In this document: positions 16,184-23,959 of the stretch, piece after piece
Position numbering within the stretch: position 1 is the first letter of the stretch
How the letters are laid out: each line of letters starts with the position of its first letter
DNA from: CAJLIR01 sp964408085
Lineage (GTDB): Bacteria; Bacillota_I; Bacilli_A; RF39; UBA660
Assembly (NCBI GenBank): GCA_964408085.1
Contig: CAYOYB010000010.1
Location: forward strand, 14,960-78,959
DNA length: 64,000 bases
Direction of reading: 5' to 3'
Translations under genes and position numbers: made by a program
Notes under the pieces: model-generated
What the model was told of the DNA's origin: nothing
What the model saw: the letters and a program-made list of their open reading frames with translations, nothing else
The model's database searches: none

Positions 16184-16658
16184 GATTTAAATAATAAAGG
16201 ATTTTTTTATATTCTTCTAATTTTTCTTCATATTTCATTTTAGAAAATAGGGGAGAAGTAGATGGAAGATAGATAGGTTTAATATTAGTCTTTTTTTCTA
16301 AATATTTTATATACAAATTAGTAGCTTTTTTGCCAGTTGTAAAAATATGTTTAATTTGTGTTTTGTCAATTATTGATTTAATATCATTAACCTTAACATT
16401 TTTTATGGTTTGGTCAGAAGAACCTTTTATATCACAACTTTTAATGACATCAAATAAGGCAATATGATGTCTTAACAAAAATTCTTCTTTATCGTTTATA
16501 TTTTCTTTAAATAAATCACTCAAAATAGGCCAAAATTGATTTTGAGGATGGGCATAATAAAAATTATTTTCTCTAGATTTAACACTAGGAAAAGAACCTA
16601 AAATTAGTATTTTAGATTCTGCATTATATATAGGCTTTAAGGGATGAACTATTTTCAT
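16173..16658 (-). CDS. DNA-deoxyinosine glycosylase (UDG superfamily)
   Basis: About 161 residues from MKIVHPL. GSFPSVKSRENNFYYAHPQN is the active-site region of Mug-like/deoxyinosine glycosylases, and the C-terminal LPSTSPLFS is the matching His-less loop. It removes hypoxanthine or uracil from DNA to start base excision repair. The family starts at the MK(I)xHP segment, and GAAAGTGAT lies upstream of 16658. The in-frame ATG at 16679, which overlaps the stop of the acetyltransferase (ATGA), is an alternative coupled start adding 7 residues. Confidence 0.82.
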   Translation of the reverse strand: MKIVHPLKPIYNAESKILILGSFPSVKSRENNFYYAHPQNQFWPILSDLFKENINDKEEFLLRHHIALFDVIKSCDIKGSSDQTIKNVKVNDIKSIIDKTQIKHIFTTGKKATNLYIKYLEKKTNIKPIYLPSTSPLFSKMKYEEKLEEYKKILYYLNLKQ

Positions 16659-16675
16659 ATTATCACTTTCTTTAA

Positions 16676-17172
16676 TCATTTTATTTTTAATTTATATAAT
16701 CTTTGAATTCTGTCTTTTTCATTATACGTATCAATTAATTCTATAAATTCAAAGCCAAATTTTTCAAAAAGACTTATATGTTTTGTAAATAAATATATTT
16801 CTTTAAAATCTTTAATATTTTTAGCGTTCTTTATAACTGATTCAAGTAATATTTTACCATATCCTAATTTTCGATATTGTTTATCAATATAAACATTTGC
16901 TAACCAAGGATATATATCCGTTCTTACATCTAAATCCTTTAAAGTAAATTGATACATACCAATAATTTTATTATTTAAAAATAATCCATAAGTTTGAGGC
17001 AATTTATCTTTTTGCATACTATGCTCCATAAAACATTTAATTCCATCAAAACTATATCCTCATCTTTTCCCCACCAATTATACATCCAAGTAGTTATAGT
17101 GTTTAAAATATCTGTATCAGTATTGATTAGTTGTTTAATTTCTAAATTTGAGATTGTAGTTTTATTATTCAT
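16676..17172 (-). pseudogene. GNAT acetyltransferase broken by a single-base frameshift
   Basis: Two overlapping frames together make one GNAT protein. 17172 to about 17048 gives the N terminus (TTWMYNWWGKDEDIV). The next frame, from about 17045, continues DGIKCFMEHSMQKDKLPQTY, IGMYQFTLKDLDVRTDIYPW and YRKLGYGKILLESV (acetyl-CoA loop) to TGA at 16676. Adding one T to the T4 run (plus-strand AAAA at about 17048-17051) would join them as DIVFDGIK. An AAGAATT ribosome site region with GGAAG precedes ATG 17172. It is either a real inactivating deletion in a homopolymer or a sequencing error. Confidence 0.75.
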
Positions 17173-17225
17173 TTTAATTCTTCCAAGTATTATTATATAA
17201 TATTTAATAATTTTTAGATAAATTA

Positions 17226-17254
17226 TTGTTTTAAGAACAAATGTTTGCTATAAT
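17226..17254 (+). promoter_or_regulatory. SOS-type (LexA-like box) promoter of toxin copy 2
   Basis: -35 TTGTTT (17226-17231), 17-base spacer, -10 TATAAT (17249-17254) with extended-like TGC. The spacer carries GAACAAATGTTT (17235-17246), identical to the box in copy 1. The predicted transcript begins at about 17261 with GGAACATTTAATA. A repressor bound here would block RNA polymerase directly. Confidence 0.7.
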
Positions 17255-17315
17255 CATTATAGGAACATTTAATAAGTTGGGTGATGCCTCTTTTCCTATG
17301 GGAGGAGGTGATAAG

Positions 17316-17399
17316 ATGTCAAAAAAAGATTTTCTAATCTTCTCTTTTATTATCATTATCCTTTTACTGATAGTTTTACTATTTGTAATTCTAAAATAA
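17316..17399 (+). CDS. 27-residue hydrophobic peptide, probable type I toxin, copy 2
   Basis: Preceded by GGAGGAGGTGAT, a very strong ribosome site. The peptide begins MSKKDFLIFS, continues as one Ile/Leu/Val/Phe membrane segment and ends VILK; it is the same length as copy 1. In the mRNA, the leader CCTCTTTTCC can pair with GGGAGGAGG, hiding the ribosome site. The 5' end (GGAACATTTAATA, then GTTGGGTGATGCC) is complementary to the 3' segment (GGCAACACCCAAC ... TATTGAATGTTCC, 17447-17477). These are hallmarks of type I toxin mRNAs of the Hok or TisB kind. I cannot name a family. Confidence 0.72.
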   Translation: MSKKDFLIFSFIIIILLLIVLLFVILK

Positions 17400-17507
17400 A
17401 AGAATCACCTAACTCAGCAATGATTTAGGTGATGCACATTGTATGGCAACACCCAACATGCAGATATTGAATGTTCCATTTTTTATTTTATGAAGAAAAT
17501 TTCTTCT
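17392..17507 (-). ncRNA. Predicted antisense RNA of type I toxin module, copy 2
   Basis: Minus-strand promoter: -35 TTGTCA (plus 17537-17542), 17-base spacer, -10 TATTAT (plus 17514-17519), start near 17507. The RNA would run through the 3' complementary segment and terminate at the hairpin 17404-17433 followed by TTCTTTTATTTT. It overlaps the toxin mRNA 3' end and, at its own end, the last codons of the peptide. Confidence 0.62.
17404..17433. terminator. Shared hairpin of the toxin/antisense pair, copy 2
   Basis: ATCACCTAA / TTAGGTGAT, identical in stem and loop to copy 1. On the minus strand a T-rich tail follows. It lies 5 bases after the toxin stop codon. Confidence 0.7.
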
Positions 17508-17565
17508 ATATACATAATAACACAAACGTTGTTATTTGACAAGCTAATTAAATTATAGTTATTAA

Positions 17566-18009
17566 TTATAATGGAAAGTAGTAAGTTGAAATACCTACTT
17601 CTGCTAATATTTTAAATGCTTCTTCATCAGGATATTTATTAGCGTATACTATTCTTTTAATACCAGCATTTATTAGAATCTTTGAACAAATCATACAAGG
17701 AGATTTAGTAACATAGAGTGCGCTACCATTTAAATCTTCCTTATTGAATAAAGCATTTAAAATAGCATTTTGTTCAGCATGAACTACCTTGCATAATTCT
17801 TGTCGTTCACCTGATTTTAAATTTAATAATTTTCTAATACATGTTTTTTCTGTACAGGGTTTAGTTCCATTAGGTACAGAATTATTTCCTTTTCCCAATA
17901 TTCTATTTTCTTTAACAATTATTGCTCCAACTTTACCTTTAATACAATTAGCATTTTTAGATTCTTCTAAAGCAATAAGCATATATTTTTTATCTATCTC
18001 ATTTATCAT
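17566..18009 (-). CDS. dCMP/cytidine deaminase family protein (ComEB-like)
   Basis: 147 residues. Zinc site: HAEQNAI (His and catalytic Glu) and SPCMICSK (two Cys). An additional CxxxxxC region (NGTKPCTEKTCIRK) is typical of dCMP deaminases of the ComEB type. It converts dCMP to dUMP for thymidylate synthesis. GAGGTGAATTT precedes ATG 18009. It is transcribed alone on the minus strand, its 3' end close to toxin copy 2. Confidence 0.88.
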   Translation of the reverse strand: MINEIDKKYMLIALEESKNANCIKGKVGAIIVKENRILGKGNNSVPNGTKPCTEKTCIRKLLNLKSGERQELCKVVHAEQNAILNALFNKEDLNGSALYVTKSPCMICSKILINAGIKRIVYANKYPDEEAFKILAEVGISTYYFPL

Positions 18010-18117
18010 AAATTCACCTCATATATTTTTTTGTAATCTGTGATTATAGAAATTAATATCTTATCTAATTATATTTTATAATAACATATATTTTTAAAGA
18101 ATAAAAGAAAATCATTT

Positions 18118-19386
18118 TTATTTTGAAATTAATTTTTTATAAATTCTTTTTTCTTCTTGAATAATCGATTGTTTCTTATGTATAGTTAATATTAAAGCGT
18201 GTAATCTTGCTCTTAAATCAAGTAATTGATGAGTTAGATAAAAATCTTTTGCATTCGTATCATATGGTAAATTATATTTTTCAGCATATGAGTTTAACAT
18301 TGGGTATTCATGTTCTTCAAGATATTTCCAAGTTTTTGTTTCGTCATCATAAATAAAATCTAGACCACAAATTGCTCCAATCTCACGACTACAATTACAA
18401 GCAATATTGATACATGCTCGCATTATAGGTTGGGGGACAACTGCATTATTTGGATCAATATCATGAGCTAATAAAATTTCTTTCTCAAGATTAGAATAAT
18501 CACTTTTTTCTAGCAATATGCTATTTCCACCTGCTATTGTATTTGAAACAATACTTTCATTTCCTAAAAAGTAGGGTGAAGATGGATCAGATAAATATTT
18601 ATCAAAAAGACCATAATATTTTTCTTTAGTATTTGTAGTAGGTTCTGAATATTTAAGGCTTGACACTAAAACATCACCAGTTGATGATATAAGAACTCTT
18701 AGAGAAGTGTTATATCTTGTTGGCGTTTTAATAAATTTTTGGATTCTCATGCTTCGATGAAATTCTTTTTTATAATCCACAAAGTCAATTCCTATATTTG
18801 GGATCCCATTTTCATCAAATTCAAGATTATTACAAAATGAGAATCGATATTTTAATTCTTCTATAACTTTTTGTCTATCATAAGAATTTATTTCATTATA
18901 AAACTTTTTAAGTAATATGATTTGTTCAGGAGTTTTTAATATAAATTTTTCAATTCCACCTTGACTTTTTTCATTTTTAAGAACAAATGGTAAAGTGGGT
19001 AATATTTCTGGAAATGAATCAACAGGAAATGATACACTAAATGGTTCTTTTATTTCTTCACTATTTAGATGAAAGTTAATTTTATTTTTTTTCTTAGAAC
19101 TATAGTCTTCCTTAGTTTTATTAACATGCTTATCTAAACAAGGCGTAAAGAAAAATGCGTCATTTCCAACTATACTACTATCAGTCACAACTTTATAATC
19201 ATTCTCAAATAAACTTTTAAACATTTCTTTTAAAGCTTCATAAGCAGGATTGCTTTGACTAATTGGTATATCAGGCAAATTAATACAATGTAATTCTTGA
19301 TTTATCCATTCTGGTTTAATATAATATTCGTCTGGATCAACATAAACTTCTTGACCATTACCTAGTGGTAGTTTGGTAAAATCCAT
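18118..19386 (-). CDS. ATP-grasp domain protein, substrate unknown
   Basis: 422 residues. ATP-grasp landmarks: PFVLKNEKSQGGIEKF (about 133-148, nucleotide loop), MRIQKFIKTP (about 213-222, adenine-side strand), SLRVLISSTGDVLVSS (about 228-243) and GLDFIYDDETKTWKYLEEHE (about 345-365, Mg-binding end). Enzymes of this fold ligate a carboxylate to an amine or thiol. RAGGTGTTT precedes ATG 19386. It is divergent from a radical SAM gene with 230 bases between, which may mean a joint peptide- or cofactor-modifying role, but no precursor peptide is visible. Confidence 0.72.
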   Translation of the reverse strand: MDFTKLPLGNGQEVYVDPDEYYIKPEWINQELHCINLPDIPISQSNPAYEALKEMFKSLFENDYKVVTDSSIVGNDAFFFTPCLDKHVNKTKEDYSSKKKNKINFHLNSEEIKEPFSVSFPVDSFPEILPTLPFVLKNEKSQGGIEKFILKTPEQIILLKKFYNEINSYDRQKVIEELKYRFSFCNNLEFDENGIPNIGIDFVDYKKEFHRSMRIQKFIKTPTRYNTSLRVLISSTGDVLVSSLKYSEPTTNTKEKYYGLFDKYLSDPSSPYFLGNESIVSNTIAGGNSILLEKSDYSNLEKEILLAHDIDPNNAVVPQPIMRACINIACNCSREIGAICGLDFIYDDETKTWKYLEEHEYPMLNSYAEKYNLPYDTNAKDFYLTHQLLDLRARLHALILTIHKKQSIIQEEKRIYKKLISK

Positions 19387-19561
19387 AAATAAACACCTCT
19401 TTTTAAAATAAATTATTGATTATATCAATATACATTTTTCAAACTAATTAAAATTTTTAAATATTTTAACATAAATTTAGATATATTAAAACCTAAAGTT
19501 ATCTAAAAATAGAAATTTTAATTTTAGTATAAATATATCAAAGACAAATAGGCATAGAATC

Positions 19562-19590
19562 TTTACAAATTATATAATTTATTATATAAT
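19562..19590 (+). promoter_or_regulatory. Promoter of the radical SAM gene
   Basis: TTTACA (19562-19567), 17-base spacer, TATAAT (19585-19590). The rest of the divergent spacer (19387-19561) is AT-rich with nothing further I can identify. Confidence 0.65.
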
Positions 19591-19616
19591 AACAAGCAAT
19601 TTAAGTTGGTGATTTT

Positions 19617-20432
19617 ATGAAACAATGTTATATTCAAAATTTAGCGATGATTGTTACCAATAAATGTAATTTAGACTGCGCTCATTGTTTAAGAGGAAAA
19701 AAAGGTAATAATAATATGACAAATGATGTTATAGAGGCATCATTAGAACAAATAAAGGGAGTAGGAAACTTAACTGTTTGTGGTGGCGAACCAACTCTTG
19801 CTCTAGATAGAATAGAAAAGATTATTTCATATATAATAAAAAAACGTATATTAATAGAGGAATTTACAGTCACAACAAATGGAATTATATATTGCCAAGA
19901 ATTATTAGAATTACTAGATGAAATTAATAATTACATAGGAAACAAAAGTGTTAATACATTCTTTGCTATTTCCATAGATAAATATCATTTAGAGGAAATT
20001 AAGAAGCTAGGCATTATAAATGAATTTTGTGAAAACTTAGATAAGTACAGACAAAGTAAATACTTTTATGGATTAAGAGATACAAAGCAAAAGTTATTTA
20101 GAGAGGGAAATGCAATTAATTTAGATAAAAAATTAACTGTTCCTTTAAGACCAGTAAAACCAGTAATTACATATGTTAATAAGCAACAAAAATTAGATAT
20201 TGAAAATGGATTATGCAATATTGGACCTTTAGTAACTATAAATACTAATGGAATTATTACAGAATGCGATGCATCAAATGAACATCAAATGGAATTATAT
20301 AATTATGGCAATGTATTAACTGAATCAATTGAAAATGTATGTATTAAAAATGGAGCCCAAATTTTAAAACCAAAACAATTTGAGCGAACAACTGCAAAAT
20401 TGTTAAAAAAATATTGGACATATAATAAATAA
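19617..20432 (+). CDS. Radical SAM protein
   Basis: 271 residues. TNKCNLDCAHCLRG carries the CxxxCxxC cluster (Cys17, Cys21, Cys24) that binds the 4Fe-4S and SAM; TVCGGEPTL is the GGE motif. The C-terminal part contains LCNIGPLVTINTNGIITECD, a Cys-Gly-Cys arrangement reminiscent of a shortened SPASM/twitch auxiliary domain. GGTGATTTT precedes ATG 19617. The reaction is unknown. Its neighbours are a divergent ATP-grasp protein and a downstream unknown with its own promoter. Confidence 0.85.
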   Translation: MKQCYIQNLAMIVTNKCNLDCAHCLRGKKGNNNMTNDVIEASLEQIKGVGNLTVCGGEPTLALDRIEKIISYIIKKRILIEEFTVTTNGIIYCQELLELLDEINNYIGNKSVNTFFAISIDKYHLEEIKKLGIINEFCENLDKYRQSKYFYGLRDTKQKLFREGNAINLDKKLTVPLRPVKPVITYVNKQQKLDIENGLCNIGPLVTINTNGIITECDASNEHQMELYNYGNVLTESIENVCIKNGAQILKPKQFERTTAKLLKKYWTYNK

Positions 20433-20509
20433 TGTTACTAAAAATATAAAGAGTTTAATTGATATTTATAATTTATATTTTTTTGCTTTGTATCATAATT
20501 TTTTAAAAT

Positions 20510-20538
20510 TTGACTTTTCTAATAAATTGATTTATAAT
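20510..20538 (+). promoter_or_regulatory. Promoter of the gene at 20569
   Basis: TTGACT (20510-20515), 17-base spacer, TATAAT (20533-20538): near consensus. The transcript would start close to 20545, just before the AAAGGAGG ribosome site. Confidence 0.75.
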
Positions 20539-20568
20539 AACACCAATTTTAAAGGAGGAAATAATATT

Positions 20569-21372
20569 ATGGAAAAAGTGAAATATAACATTGCAATTCA
20601 AACCTATATGGAAGTTTTTGATTATTTAATTAGTAATGATTTATTTATTTTTGATTCTGATAAGGACTTTTTAAAATCAAAAATTAAAATTGGTGAATAT
20701 GGGTTTATAAAGCAAACACAAGCTATTCGTAACACTTGGAATGAACAAAATGATACATTTGAATTAGTACCTGCAATTTATGTATTAAATATATTAACAG
20801 TTAATATTGATGATATATTAAGAAATAGTAATGTTCCTACAAGTCCGACTTCAGACTATGCTTACATTAACGATACCAAAGCTAAAATTACTGGCAAAAA
20901 AACTTATTATTCATCATATCAGAAATTACTCCAATATTTAAAAGATATAAAACATGCGCAAGAACAAGAACAATATTCAAATGGAAAAATAATAGATATA
21001 AGTTTATTAAAATTAAAAGATTTAGTATCTATATTTTCAAGATTAAAACCATTAGATAAAAGAACAATTGAATGCTATGCAAGGTTAGAGGAAGAATTAA
21101 TTAATTATACACATAGTTTGTTTATGATTGATGATAATGAACATTCAGTTGAAGATTTAAAAAAAGATCTTTATTTTAGAGGTGATTTAGATTATCAACT
21201 ACGTTGTGCAAGTAAAGAAACTTATGTTGATTGGAGCGAATTTAAAGAACTGATAACAGAAAACTATGAATACCAATTAGAAGAGAATAAATTTGATATG
21301 AGAGGTGCTTATTCGCCTTGGCAAAAGAACCCTTATATATCTGTTTTAGGATTAGATGGAATGACAAAATAA
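20569..21372 (+). CDS. Unknown soluble protein
   Basis: About 267 residues from MEKVKYN. AAAGGAGG (20551-20558 region) fixes ATG 20569; an ATG at 20488 lies upstream of the promoter and is rejected. Sequence features: acidic, Tyr-rich, helical, with LQYLKDIKHAQEQEQYSNG and YARLEEELINYTHSLFMIDD; no cysteine or metal motifs. I do not recognise it. It ends at an inverted copy of element A and a bidirectional terminator. Confidence 0.7.
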   Translation: MEKVKYNIAIQTYMEVFDYLISNDLFIFDSDKDFLKSKIKIGEYGFIKQTQAIRNTWNEQNDTFELVPAIYVLNILTVNIDDILRNSNVPTSPTSDYAYINDTKAKITGKKTYYSSYQKLLQYLKDIKHAQEQEQYSNGKIIDISLLKLKDLVSIFSRLKPLDKRTIECYARLEEELINYTHSLFMIDDNEHSVEDLKKDLYFRGDLDYQLRCASKETYVDWSEFKELITENYEYQLEENKFDMRGAYSPWQKNPYISVLGLDGMTK

Positions 21373-21398
21373 AAGAAACGCACGAATATTGACTTGTT

Positions 21399-21428
21399 AA
21401 TATGCAAGTGTGTGTTCAAAATTGATAA
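21399..21428 (-). repeat. Shared promoter/palindrome element A, copy 4 (inverted)
   Basis: On the minus strand: TTATCA (21428-21423), 18-base spacer ending ACACACTTG, CATATT (21404-21399). It points into the 3' end of the gene at 20569, so it drives nothing obvious and may be the stranded left end of a lost cassette. The palindrome is weaker here. Confidence 0.5.
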
Positions 21429-21432
21429 AATA

Positions 21433-21468
21433 AAACTACTTTCAATTTTAATGTTAAGAGTAGTTTTT
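21433..21468. terminator. Bidirectional hairpin terminator
   Basis: AAACTACTTTCAA with TTAAGAGTAGTTT, flanked by T-runs. It is homologous to the hairpin at 6759-6797 and joined to element A in the same order. Confidence 0.6.
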
Positions 21469-21541
21469 ATATTACCTCGAAAAGTTTGAATAATTGTCAA
21501 TTAGGCGTTACAAAGAGAGGAATATAGCAACTTTATCCAAA

Positions 21542-22357
21542 TTACTTATTCTTTTTTTTACTTGTTTTAAATTCTGTTAAAGCCTCATATAAATTAGTAT
21601 CCAAACAGATTTTGCATATATCATTATCATTCTTAACTAATTGATTATTTATTAAATAATCTGAAAGAATATTTGCCAAGGGATATTGTAATAAATAATT
21701 AACTAATCCAAAATTTAAATCATAGTTATAACACATTATAGATTTAATTCTAGTATTATTTAAATCATCTAGTTTTATTTGTCCAGATTTTTTATATAAT
21801 TTTTCACAGAATAGTTCATATTCGATAGCATCTAACATTCTAGATTCAAAAAACAATCTGTTATTTCTTCTTGTTTCAATCAAATTGTTATATTCTTTAT
21901 CATTTAACCAAAGTTCTAATTGCTTTTCCATATAAAATGAAAATACTTCGCAGAAAAAACAATATTCATTAGGAATAATCATAGGATTTAAGTTTCTATC
22001 AATAAAGTGTGCAAATTCATGTACAAAAATAAAAAGATCTGAATCATTCCCAAAAGTCTTTATAAAGGCCTTGTTACTTTTTGGGTCAACAAAAGGATTT
22101 TCAACATTATCACTTATAATAATTTTATTCTTATTTATCGTATCTAAAATTATATAGTAGTATTGATTATTATAATCTTTATAAAATTGAAGAGCTATTT
22201 CTAACGAATTTTCTATATTCTTTGGATATTGCTTTTTAATATAATCATTTCGAAAGCAATCTATAAATTGATAAATTAAATCTTCTTTTAAAAATTTGTG
22301 AAAGTTTGATTCTAATTTTACTCTTTCTACAAATGATTCGACAAGTCCCTCTTTCAT
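21542..22357 (-). CDS. Putative M3-like zinc metallopeptidase (HExxH)
   Basis: About 271 residues from MKEGLVES. VHEFAHFIDR supplies HExxH (His113, Glu114, His117), and CEVFSFYMEKQLELWL about 25 residues later resembles the glutamate segment of M3 oligopeptidases, though the protein is under half their length. No signal peptide. Upstream ATGs extending to 22513 fall inside the repeat/terminator copy at 22475-22520 and lack a ribosome site. The GGGGTAAT before 22357 is a modest one. Confidence 0.6.
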   Translation of the reverse strand: MKEGLVESFVERVKLESNFHKFLKEDLIYQFIDCFRNDYIKKQYPKNIENSLEIALQFYKDYNNQYYYIILDTINKNKIIISDNVENPFVDPKSNKAFIKTFGNDSDLFIFVHEFAHFIDRNLNPMIIPNEYCFFCEVFSFYMEKQLELWLNDKEYNNLIETRRNNRLFFESRMLDAIEYELFCEKLYKKSGQIKLDDLNNTRIKSIMCYNYDLNFGLVNYLLQYPLANILSDYLINNQLVKNDNDICKICLDTNLYEALTEFKTSKKKNK

Positions 22358-22474
22358 ATTACCCCAAGATACACAAATATATATCATGATAATTGATATT
22401 TTATTTGCGAGTGTGTTTAAATTGACATAATTTAATTCAATTTTCATGAATATTTTATCATAAATTAAATTATA

Positions 22475-22544
22475 AAAAAACTCAAAAATTTTTAAATTTC
22501 GAGTTTTAATCATTCTGGTGTCCTAAGGGAAGACGTACAATAAC
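22475..22544 (-). repeat. Duplicated tRNA-Thr(CGT) 3' flank joined to right-end repeat C, copy 5
   Basis: The 46 bases at 22475-22520 match 23010-23055, the end of tRNA-Thr(CGT) and its terminator, with one difference. Immediately upstream on the minus strand (22544-22516) is GTTATTGTACGTC then TTCCCTTAGGACACCAG, a good copy of repeat C. This shows that repeat C abuts a tRNA-derived core. Confidence 0.75.
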
Positions 22545-22684
22545 TTTTAAGCAAAAAAATAGTTAGTAATAAACTCAACTAACTATAATATAACACATTA
22601 TTTAATATTTATCTATAGAGTATGATTTGTTTTTCCAATATCAAATGATTAGAAATTGAAATAAATTACGCATACATAACAATT

Positions 22685-22945
22685 CTATCTTCTTCTAAAT
22701 GTTAGTTCCATTACAATGCCATTATTCTCATTTCTATGTGATCTACCTCCAAATTTACCACTGGGTAATATAGCATCTGGATGTTCTTCGTAATAGCTTT
22801 TTATATTTTCTAATTGTTGGTGTTGAATTCTACGCTCCTCTTTTTCTTGATCACTTTCTTTTTTAAAAATTGGTTGACTTTTTTCTGGATCTGGATATTC
22901 TATCATATCTAATCCAAAAGCACCTAATTCAAAATTATCATTCAT
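22685..22945 (-). CDS. Small acidic protein of unknown function
   Basis: 86 residues, starting MNDNFELGAFGLDMIEYPDP, with a charged middle (KKESDQEKEERRIQHQQLEN) and a basic end (SGKFGGRSHRNENNG ... FRRR). AAGGAGGAAAAACT upstream of ATG 22945 is an excellent ribosome site. It is the only gene between the two copies of the tRNA-Thr(CGT) flank, so it is the cargo of the smallest recognisable cassette. Function unknown. Confidence 0.7.
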   Translation of the reverse strand: MNDNFELGAFGLDMIEYPDPEKSQPIFKKESDQEKEERRIQHQQLENIKSYYEEHPDAILPSGKFGGRSHRNENNGIVMELTFRRR

Positions 22946-23009
22946 AGTTTTTCCTCCTTATTAGGCACCTATTATACATTATTTTTCTAAAAAGTCAATT
23001 AAAATATAT

Positions 23010-23055
23010 AAAAAACTCAAAAATTTTTAAATTTCGAGTTTTAATCGTTCTGGTG
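23010..23055 (-). repeat. tRNA-Thr(CGT) 3' end and terminator, original copy of 46-bp direct repeat
   Basis: From the CACCA end of the tRNA through AACTCGAAATTT / AAATTTTTGAGTT, a hairpin with a T-run that terminates the tRNA. The partner at 22475-22520 differs at one base. Confidence 0.75.
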
Positions 23056-23126
23056 CTGAAAACAGGATTTGAACCTGCAACCCACTGATTACGAGACAGT
23101 TGCTCTACCATTGGAGCTATTTCAGC
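23051..23126 (-). tRNA. tRNA-Thr (anticodon CGT)
   Basis: Minus strand: acceptor GCTGAAA / TTTCAGC, D-arm GCTC ... GAGC, anticodon stem ACTGT/TCAGT (one U-U pair) with loop CTCGTAA (anticodon CGT), T-arm containing GGTTCAAATCC, encoded CCA. It faces tRNA-Thr(GGT) across 19 kb and marks the right boundary of the accessory block. Confidence 0.93.
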
Positions 23127-23211
23127 AAACAATTTATTTAGCAAATATATTATATAACTTTTTATAAAATTTGTATACATTTTTTATAAATAAGTAGGGG
23201 AGTTTAATAAA

Positions 23212-23239
23212 AAAATAAGATAAAAATTTATCTTATTTT
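23212..23239. terminator. Terminator of the lipoprotein gene
   Basis: AAAATAAGATAAA / TTTATCTTATTTT with a 2-base loop. It overlaps the lipoprotein stop codon, and a T-run follows on the minus strand. Confidence 0.65.
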
Positions 23240-23892
23240 ATTCCCATTACATAATCGTCAATGTCATCCCAGTCATCTTGTGAAATTCCATATAGGCCAT
23301 TATCATCAAATTGAATTTCTACAATTTTACTAACAGAATCTTTATATTTCATATTTTCAACATATGGATTTAAAATTTCTAATACTTCATTAGCATATTC
23401 TTCTTTTGCTTCTAACAATTCATCACCAGTCATTGATTGGAAATCAGGATATTTATCAAGAAATTCATCAATATATTCTTCAACTTCATCATATGTTGAT
23501 TTCCAAATGTCAATAGGTGTTATTTCTACTTTAACTTGATAAACACCATCAACTTTTCTACCATCGTTAATAGTATATTTTGATTTTTTTAAAGCTTTTT
23601 TAGCTAATTCAATATATTTATCAATAGTATCATCACTTATATCATCATAAGGAACACTATTGTAATCCATAATTGAATAAGCTAAATATTCAGCTGTATT
23701 CTCGTATAGTTCTTCTGCTTCTTTCTTTGTAGTTTTGGCAACCTCTAAATAATCAGCATTATCGCCTAAATAACTAGCATCCATAGCTGCTTTAATATAA
23801 TTCTTATATTCTGTAGATTTTTCATCATTAAAACATCCTGTAAGTAAAACTGTAATGGCGCACATAAGTGCAAAAGTAATAACTTTTTTCAT
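23233..23892 (-). CDS. Lipoprotein of unknown function
   Basis: 219 residues. Signal peptide MKKVITFALMCAITVLLTGC with lipobox LTGC, lipidated at Cys20; LspA at 50.8 kb is the predicted signal peptidase. The mature part is acidic and helical (KKEAEELYENTAEYLAYS; WKSTYDEVEEYIDEFLDKYP; EYANEVLEIL). It resembles small DUF-type Firmicute lipoproteins, but I cannot assign one. Anchored on the outer face of the membrane. It is monocistronic. Confidence 0.8.
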   Translation of the reverse strand: MKKVITFALMCAITVLLTGCFNDEKSTEYKNYIKAAMDASYLGDNADYLEVAKTTKKEAEELYENTAEYLAYSIMDYNSVPYDDISDDTIDKYIELAKKALKKSKYTINDGRKVDGVYQVKVEITPIDIWKSTYDEVEEYIDEFLDKYPDFQSMTGDELLEAKEEYANEVLEILNPYVENMKYKDSVSKIVEIQFDDNGLYGISQDDWDDIDDYVMGIK

Positions 23893-23959
23893 TAAAAAAC
23901 TCCTCTCATAATAAATTATATCACTATTATATAATAAAATGAATATTAATTCAATTAAT

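Noticed and set aside
19387..19616. RiPP precursor gene between the ATP-grasp and radical SAM genes
   Set aside because: No short frame with a ribosome site was found on either strand of the 230-bp gap.
4546..21428. Regular short repeats (elements A and C) as a CRISPR array
   Set aside because: Copies are kilobases apart, separated by genes, in both orientations, with promoter-like cores; there are no cas genes or spacers.
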